64,000 bases of DNA from Uranotaenia lowii (taxonomy: Eukaryota; Arthropoda; Insecta; Diptera; Culicidae): NCBI RefSeq assembly GCF_029784155.1, contig NC_073693.1, forward strand, positions 220,671,770 through 220,735,769, given 5' to 3'. A program made the position numbers and the translations under genes. Within the stretch, counting starts at the first letter, position 1; each line of letters starts with the position of its first letter. A model generated the notes under the pieces. That model ran no database searches, was not told the DNA's origin, and saw nothing but the letters and a program-made list of their open reading frames with translations. Below are positions 57,716-64,000 of this stretch, in pieces.

Positions 57716-58971
57716 CCCAACTATCAATGGCTGATATCTGAAACACTCTCGCGCCTCAGCGTACCCACAACTTTACACAGCTGTAGCAAACTATTGATTT
57801 TCTTTTCATAGAACAGTCGGGTGAATATGTTAAACGTTCGATTCCAACTGACTGGGAACAAGTGTTTGATTTCCCGGCCTATGAATAATAGATGGAGTTA
57901 ACGTTTGATAAACCGAAGCGAATTGATGGGTCTTGTGAACAAAAATGGCACACTTCAAATATGGTTCAATTATGCAAAAATTTGGCTGAAATGAACAACC
58001 ATCGGAAAATCTGGAAGTTTGTTGATTTATTTAAAACGAGTACTTTGACTTTGTCGGGTAACGTTTGTCTTTGTTCGTAAGAAAGTCATGTGTTAGCCAT
58101 AAGCTCCTCCCAATGAAGTTCATGATAAGTTTCTTAAAAAAAGCAATGTTCATAGAAAATCACCACGTTCAACTCAGCTGGATCGATAAAACAGCGGGAA
58201 AAAACCACCAATTCAATTGAGTTCTGAATCATTCGGGCAGGTGAATCATCAAAATTTCATCTGTATCATTCCGCATGGCACCAATTGGCTGTTGGGGAAC
58301 ATTCAGTAGTCCAAAATAGAACGGAGCGGTAGATTCAAACATCCATACATAGATACGTAGGCTAAGGCGGGAACTTTGTAAGGGAGCAGAAATTGCATTA
58401 CAAATTCCAGCAGCGAACGATTTTTCTCTTGGAAGACCGCAGTTACATGACGAGGGAGTAAAAGAAGCAAAAAAATCAAATCTCGATGCGATGAATGACC
58501 GCCAAACTTAATTATAACAGGATTAATCGGGGAATTATGTTCTACATTTCTTTTTCTGTTTGATAAACCAGAAAAAGTTTTTGCAAATCATACACGAAAC
58601 CTTGACTGACGAATTGCACAGGAGAACAGCAATTTTTTTAAAAGCCTTTATTTTTCAAAGCTTTGGTCTAATGAATTAAAATCATTTGTACGATTTTAGT
58701 CTATCACCTTTAGTTTCGGTGATCTTGCGTTTGAAAAATTTGAAAATAAATCAGAACATAAGATCTCAATGAAACTTCATGTTTCTTTTCAATCTCTTAT
58801 ATTTAAAGAATCGTTTGAAGATTAAAGAAAGTTTGAAGATGTAGACTGATAAATAAAGACCTAAAAACGTTCAACAACAAACGTTAAAAACGCAATTAAA
58901 TGCGCAATAAGGTTTCGAATTGATTTTTTCATCGTTCTCTTTCTGTACCTATGTCATTTTATGGTTCGTGT
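57716..58971. other. Spacer, partly less AT-rich
   Basis: A frame at 57,892-58,080 plus has no recognisable motif. The stretch 58,180-58,450 is GC-richer but without signals. Nothing was called. Confidence 0.45.
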
Positions 58972-60127
58972 CCCAAGCAACCAGAATTCCCTTAAAAATG
59001 TTCCATAGAAGCTTAATCAGCTCTCGTTTGTGTCTGAAGAGAATGCTAATCAGCCCAAAATTTAAGTTCTTAAAGCTACTTTCAAGTTCGTTTAGGGGGC
59101 TGTAGAGAACGCTATTCAGCTTCTAAGAGAATGTCAAGAAACTTCTACGCGCCGAAAAAAAAAATCCAATTGACAGATTGCTCTGACAACCACATGTCAG
59201 ATTGCTAGGTTGCCGGTCTATCATGGTCTATCTCATTGATTTTAATTATATTGTTTTGATTACAAAAGCTGCTTACACGCCTAGAGAATTGAACCGCTGC
59301 TCTCTAGGTTGCAATGAAACTCACCAGCCTCTCGACCAATCGAGCAATAGCTAATTGCCACTGTAATGATTAGTATTTAAACTTAATGTCATTTGAGATG
59401 ATTGAGTGGGTTGGTCAATAGAAGGTATCTTATTTCGTTCAAAGGACTTTCAGTACACAATATGAATCATAACAAAAATTCGCATTATCAAAAATTTATT
59501 CGAATATCTTATTTAACATTTATAAGAAAAATTCGAAAAAATCTTGAATTCCATTTGTAAATATCAGTACAGATATAAAATAAACAAATACCATGACAAG
59601 AAATTGACAGACAGTTTTGACATGTCGCTTAGAATTCCCATATAGGTTCTTTAAAACACCTTCAAGTATCTTAATGGTGCGCTTTAGAATGTTACGCGAA
59701 AGTTATTGACCTTCTTGAAAAACATTTTTGACATGTCGCTTAGAATTCCCATATAGGTTCTTTAAAACACTTTCAAGTATCTTAATGGTGCGCTTTAGAA
59801 TGTTACGCGAACGTTATCGACCTTCTTGAAAAACATTTTTGACATGTCGCTTAGATTTCCCATATAGGTTCTTTGAAACACCTTCAAGTATCTTAATGGT
59901 GCGTTTTGGAATGTAACGCGAACGTTATCGACCTTCTTGAAAGAAGTTCCATTCAAAGCGCTTAGAAGTTCCGTTATCGATAGTTTAACCTTTCAAAGGG
60001 CGATGGAAGTTCCTGAGTAACTTTTACGCAACAAGAGTCACCTGAAGTTCCCGTAATACATTTTTTCAGCCAAATGTGAACTTCGGAGTTCGGAGTTAAG
60101 TTAAAACGCGACTTTTGGTTGCTTGGG
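58972..60127. mobile_element. MITE with CCCAAGCAACCA ends and internal tandem repeats
   Basis: The left end CCCAAGCAACCAGAATTCCC and right end TTTTGGTTGCTTGGG are inverted partners. I see no unambiguous target duplication. The interior holds three 111-bp tandem units and many TTCTTGAAA or AGTTCC words. Length is about 1,156 bp. Confidence 0.7.
59614..59947. repeat. Three tandem 111-bp units
   Basis: The landmark ACATGTCGCTTAGA occurs at 59,620, 59,731 and 59,842, an exact 111-base spacing, with few substitutions between units. The array lies wholly inside the MITE at 58,972-60,127. Confidence 0.93.
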
Positions 60128-61014
60128 GTCACCATTTGTCGGATACAAACAGATGAATAAAACGATATGTACAGATAAAGATGGGCGGACGGACATACAT
60201 ATGGGCGTACCATCCACGTGATGGGGTTGGCAGCAGTCGTCCTGTCCTGTCAGCCAGCCGTGTTGTGAGGTCATGTGTACATTGTACCAGTACATACGGA
60301 CATACGGGATGACCCCCACCTCCCCCCCTCCCCATGCGTGGGTGTTTTTTCACAAGGTTGCGGTCAAGGACAGGACAGGAGATAAAATCGAATCAAACTT
60401 TCCGTCGTCATCGTTGTTGTTGCACCGGATTGGTTGGTAATGAATTTCCGTTTTCAATTAGGCATTTTGCCGGTGTGGAGGATTGATTCTGTTGACATAG
60501 CATATTAAATTGCTGATCGATTTCGTTTATGGAGGTTTTCTTTGAAATTGAATCATAACAAAGCTACTGCAGGTAGAGGACAGTTTGTTGGTTCTAATGG
60601 TGTTTTCTGAGAGGTTTAGCCGAAGAGTAAATATCGTATACCTAAGTCGTTAAAGCTTTTAAAGTCTACATCAAAGTGTGTATTTAATGTGCAATATATT
60701 GAAATTATTGTCTGGTAATCATCCTTTACAACCCTGAGCCCTCGACACCATTAACAAGTGACATAGTTTTGTTCTTGAATATATTGACGGAAATGAAGAA
60801 AGTTTAACAATAAAGACCGGCTGCACGATTTTGGATTTCTTCTCGACATGGCTCAGCATCAAAGCCTCTGACAAAAAGTCATAAGATTTTCTTGAATCAG
60901 TTTTAGCAAGCCTCTAAAAGTGGTATCGAAATTCAATTTAAAAAATTATGAAATCTGTTTAAATTTATTAGAATCAGGAATGTAACTGTAACTTTGACAA
61001 AGCTTATTTTAAAG
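60128..61014. other. Spacer with a GC-richer patch
   Basis: 60,140-60,440 is GC-richer and includes C-rich runs (near 60,310-60,335). No gene or repeat end was recognised in the rest. Confidence 0.45.
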
Positions 61015-61016
61015 TA

Positions 61017-62213
61017 CAGTTGCGTTCAAAAAAGAATGAAACCGCGTGAAGCTACGCACCCACTTCCAACTTTGACAAGCTGCCATTTCTCTCTCGTTTT
61101 ATATTTTTTTATGAAAATTTCACACAATCTAGTTCAACTATCCAACTAACATTCCACAAAATTTGAAGTCTTTACAATGACGGGAAACAAAGTTACAGCT
61201 ATTCCCGTAAAAAAGGGAAACTTGGAATTGCTTCACTAAATTTGCTGTATCTTTGACAATTTTCATTGAAAAATTTTAAAATTTGGTCCGAAGATGTAAA
61301 AATGTTTGATCTAATACCAGGCCAAGTTTCGTTGAAATCGATGAACGTGATCAAAAATGGTGCCGGATTGAAAATGAGGTTCATTATCGCCCAGCAGACG
61401 ATTTCATTCTTTTTTGGACGGATGTTTGTATGGAAAACATCGTAATCCATGTATTCTTGGTTTTTTCTGTCACAAAACCGAAATTTATTACAAAGAATGT
61501 TGCAAATTGCTAAAAACTTCATTCTTACTTTGTTTCGAAGGAGAAAATGTTTCAACAGGGTTCAAAATAAAAAGAACAGAGTTTCAGAAATGACCTGCTA
61601 ATTATACCGAAAAAAAAAATTTGATCCACAATTACCGCGAATATTCTAATCGCTCTTGTTTCAATACCAGCTCTGTTGGAACAATTTCTATATCTAAGCA
61701 AACAAGAATGAAGTTCCTATCGATTTACAACATTCTTTGTAATAAATGTTGGTTTTGTGTAAGAAAAAACCAAGAACACATAGATTACGATGTTTTCCAT
61801 ATAAACATCCGTCCAAAAAAGAATGAAATCGTCTGTGGGGCGATAATGAACCTCATCTTCAACCCGGCACCATTTTTGATCACATTCATCGATTTTGACG
61901 AAACTTGGCCTGGTTTTAGATCAAATATTTTTACATCTTTGGACAAAGTTTCAAGAATTTTCAATGAAAATTGTCAAAGATACAGCAAATTTAGTGAAGC
62001 AATTCCAAATTTCCCTTTTTTACGGGAATAGCTGTAACTTTGTTTCCCGTCATTGTAAAGACTTCAAATTTTGTGGAGTGTTGGTTGGATAGATGAACTA
62101 GATTGTGTGAAATTTTCATGAAAAAATATAAACCGAGAGAGAAATGGCAGCTTGTTAAAGTTGGAAGTGGGTGCGCAGCTTCACGCGATTTCATTCTTTT
62201 TTGAACGCAACTG
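61017..62213. mobile_element. Near-palindromic Tc1-like element, 1,197 bp
   Basis: The ends CAGTTGCGTTCAAAAAAGAA and inverted partner are flanked by TA (61,015-61,016 and 62,214-62,215). The arms are about 540 bp each and are reverse complements with scattered changes, leaving a centre of roughly 70-100 bp near 61,560-61,640. Each arm contains the same ~115-codon open frame reading toward its own end: 61,555-61,199 minus and 61,621-62,031 plus. Shared blocks include CNILCNK, IRPKKNEIVC and FLITFIDF. It is not recognisable as a transposase. Confidence 0.92.
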
Positions 62214-62469
62214 TATGTGAAATTATTAATTTTTCTGTGATTTTGAAAACCTTACCTCATATGCAACAATATACAGCAATGACCTTATACGGAACTTCAT
62301 ATTAAAATAAATTTTTTTCCACCGTTTGTAGAAAAAACGGGAAATTTTTATTGCGGAAACACTCTTGAAAAATGTGCACTGAAGAAAGGATTTTAAGTTT
62401 ATAAATTTCAATAACGATTCAACGCCGAACGTTGAAGAGACAGTAAATTCTTAAAAATATGTTATTCTC

Positions 62470-62786
62470 AATGGCAAATGGTGGATGCTTTGGTCGCATG
62501 CAGACTGATAAGGTGGCCGCACGCGTCTGTTCCCCAGATCAGGGACGGCGTGCAACAACAACCGAACGTCTGTTCTCCAGGTCAGGGGCGGCTCAAACAG
62601 CGTCTGTCTTGCAGCGAGCGGCTGAATTGATGATATGCGGCTCCCGCCAGCTAAGTCTAAGATGGCAGCCCCATCGCGGGATAGGGACTTTAGGCTAACA
62701 ACCTACTTTGGCGACGACTTTTAGCATGAAAACACGGACACGAATTAGAACTTGGAACGTTTTAACCCTTGCTCAACAAGGCAAGC
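62470..62786 (+). mobile_element. 5' end of an RTE-like LINE, truncated
   Basis: A GC-richer leader (62,470-62,725) precedes an ATG at 62,726 that starts MKTRTRIRTWNVLTLAQQGK. The IRTWNVxTL block is the N-terminal endonuclease motif with the catalytic Asn of RTE-like and related LINEs. After about 20 codons the sequence switches to a hAT-type MITE end. No further ORF2 sequence is present. Confidence 0.65.
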
Positions 62787-63165
62787 TGGGGCTTCCGAAA
62801 AGTACTGCCGAACGACAGTATTCTTGCGAACGTCGCACATCCACCTCGGTGAAAGCTTTCCGAATATTTCTTCCCCGACAGTTTTAAAAGGCGCGGTCGT
62901 GCGATGTACAACGACGCCTTGGTTAACCTCATACAAAAGTTTGCTCGTGGATATGATAGCCTTTAAAGCTCCGTGACAGTTTTGGGAAAATCTTCGTGAC
63001 AGTTTTCAATGCGTTAAACTTCGCATGACAGTACTGCTAATTACGTCCGACTGTAGCCGAGATTCGCATTGGATCACCATCGGCTCACGCTCGGGTCGAG
63101 TAAATTTAGAATTAACAATCTTCTGCTTGAAGCTCAAGCTAGCTACTGCGGCTGGCTAACCTTAC
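62787..63165 (-). mobile_element. Truncated copy of the 48.9-kb hAT-type MITE
   Basis: It begins GGCTTCCGAAAAGTACTG and follows the reverse complement of 49,758 leftwards for about 380 bp, including CTTCCCCGACAGTTTTAAAA and TCCGACTGTAGCCGAGATTC. It then diverges before the minisatellite, so its other end is missing. Confidence 0.85.
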
Positions 63166-63229
63166 GTTATTAGTTGGTCGACACGCATTGATGCGTGTTG
63201 TTTTCCAGCCTGAAATTGGATGTCGTTTA

Positions 63230-64000
63230 TGAATAATAAAGTTCAAGATTTCAGATTTCAAATTGAAATATGAGATTTCAGATTTCAGATACAAATTCGG
63301 ATTTCAGATTCATACTTCAGATCAAGATTTTAGATTCCAATTCGGATTTCAGATTCAGGTTTAGGATTTAAATTTCGGATTCAACTTTCAAATTCAGATT
63401 GCAGACTCAGATTTCAGATTTAAATTTAGGGATCAAATATGAGATTCATATTTCAGATTCAGATTTAAGACTCAGATTTCAGAATTAGATTTCAGATTTC
63501 AGAATCAGATACAAATTCAGATTTCAAATTTAGATTTAAGATTGAAATTTTAGATTCAGATTTCAGATTCAAATTTCAGATTCAGATTTCAGATTCAGAT
63601 TTCAGATTCAGATTTCAGATTCAGATTTCAGATTCAGATTTCAGATTCAGATTTCAGATTCAGATTTCAGATTCAGATTTCAGATTCAGATTTCAGATTC
63701 AGATTTCAGATTCAGATTTCAGATTCAGATTTCAGATTCAGATTTCAGATTCAGATTTCAGATTCAGATTTCAGATTCAGATTTCAGATTCAGATTTCAG
63801 ATTCAGATTTCAGATTCAGATTTCAGATTCAGATTTCAGATTCAGATTTCAGATTCAGATTTCAGATTCAGATTTCAGATTCAGATTTCAGATTCAGATT
63901 TCAGATTCAGATTTCAGATTCAGATTTCAGATTCAGATTTCAGATTCAGATTTCAGATTCAGATTCAGATTTCAGATTCAGATTTCAGATTCAGATTTCA
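63230..64000. repeat. 13-bp minisatellite (CAGATTTCAGATT), runs off the window
   Basis: From about 63,570 to the end the unit CAGATTTCAGATT repeats almost perfectly, with one 7-bp slip near 63,955. From 63,230 to 63,570 units of the same type (AGATTTCAGATTC-like) are strongly degenerate. The array edge lies on the left and the homogeneous core on the right. The right limit is outside the window. Confidence 0.95.

Overview
The window looks like gene-poor, AT-rich, repeat-dominated DNA from an insect, most likely a mosquito or close relative. The inference rests on the repeat spectrum seen in the sequence: Jockey/CR1-type and LOA/R1-type non-LTR retrotransposons (LINEs), mosquito-type mariner transposase remnants, and many non-autonomous DNA elements (MITEs) with TA or 8-bp target duplications. 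No bacterial gene, rRNA, tRNA or CRISPR array is visible, and species cannot be fixed from sequence alone.
Layout. 0-6.1 kb: decayed minus-strand LINEs with a broken mariner between them and tandem monomers upstream of the second LINE. 6.4-9.6 kb: a TA-flanked MITE containing a 2.2-kb hAT-type insertion with a perfect 8-bp duplication. 10.6-11.2 kb: the only convincing host coding exon, with good acceptor and donor sites. 11.2-13.5 kb: a foldback element and a 1-kb segment between direct repeats. 14.4-16.1 kb: the 3' half of a LOA/R1-type LINE with RNase H. 17.3-21.5 kb: a 4.3-kb minisatellite of 9-10-bp A-tract units. 23.2-24.85 kb: two LINE pieces meeting in opposite orientation. 25.66-26.52 kb: a complete MITE. 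28.6-32.1 kb: a Jockey ORF1/endonuclease remnant next to two mariner pieces in opposite orientation. 32-38.5 kb: a cluster of TA-type MITEs and a 1-kb foldback. 39.3-40.6 and 47.3-48.5 kb: GC-richer, unique-looking blocks that could hold host 5' exons. 42.2-44.2 kb: a plus-strand CR1/L2-like LINE interrupted by a 258-bp MITE. 45.4-46.9 kb: a mosaic of related MITE ends. 48.9-52.0 kb: a Tc1-like element carrying a hAT-type MITE, then a second foldback. 56.76-57.71 kb: an uninterrupted copy of the 6.4-kb MITE. 58.97-60.13 kb: a MITE with 111-bp internal repeats. 61.0-62.2 kb: a 1.2-kb near-palindromic Tc1-like element. 62.5-63.2 kb: a LINE 5' end cut by a copy of the 48.9-kb hAT-type MITE. 63.2-64.0 kb: a 13-bp minisatellite running off the window.
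How it fits together. The DNA is best read as layers of insertion. Comparing copies inside the window gives relative ages: MITE before hAT at 6.9 kb, LINE before MITE at 43.2 kb, Tc1-like before hAT MITE at 48.9 kb. Nearly every open reading frame is transposon debris or lies inside a simple repeat. I found no new multi-gene system. The features most worth follow-up are the giant phased A-tract minisatellite, the foldback family sharing termini and GTGT-starting duplications, the palindromic element whose two arms encode the same peptide, and the ambiguous final frame of the host exon.
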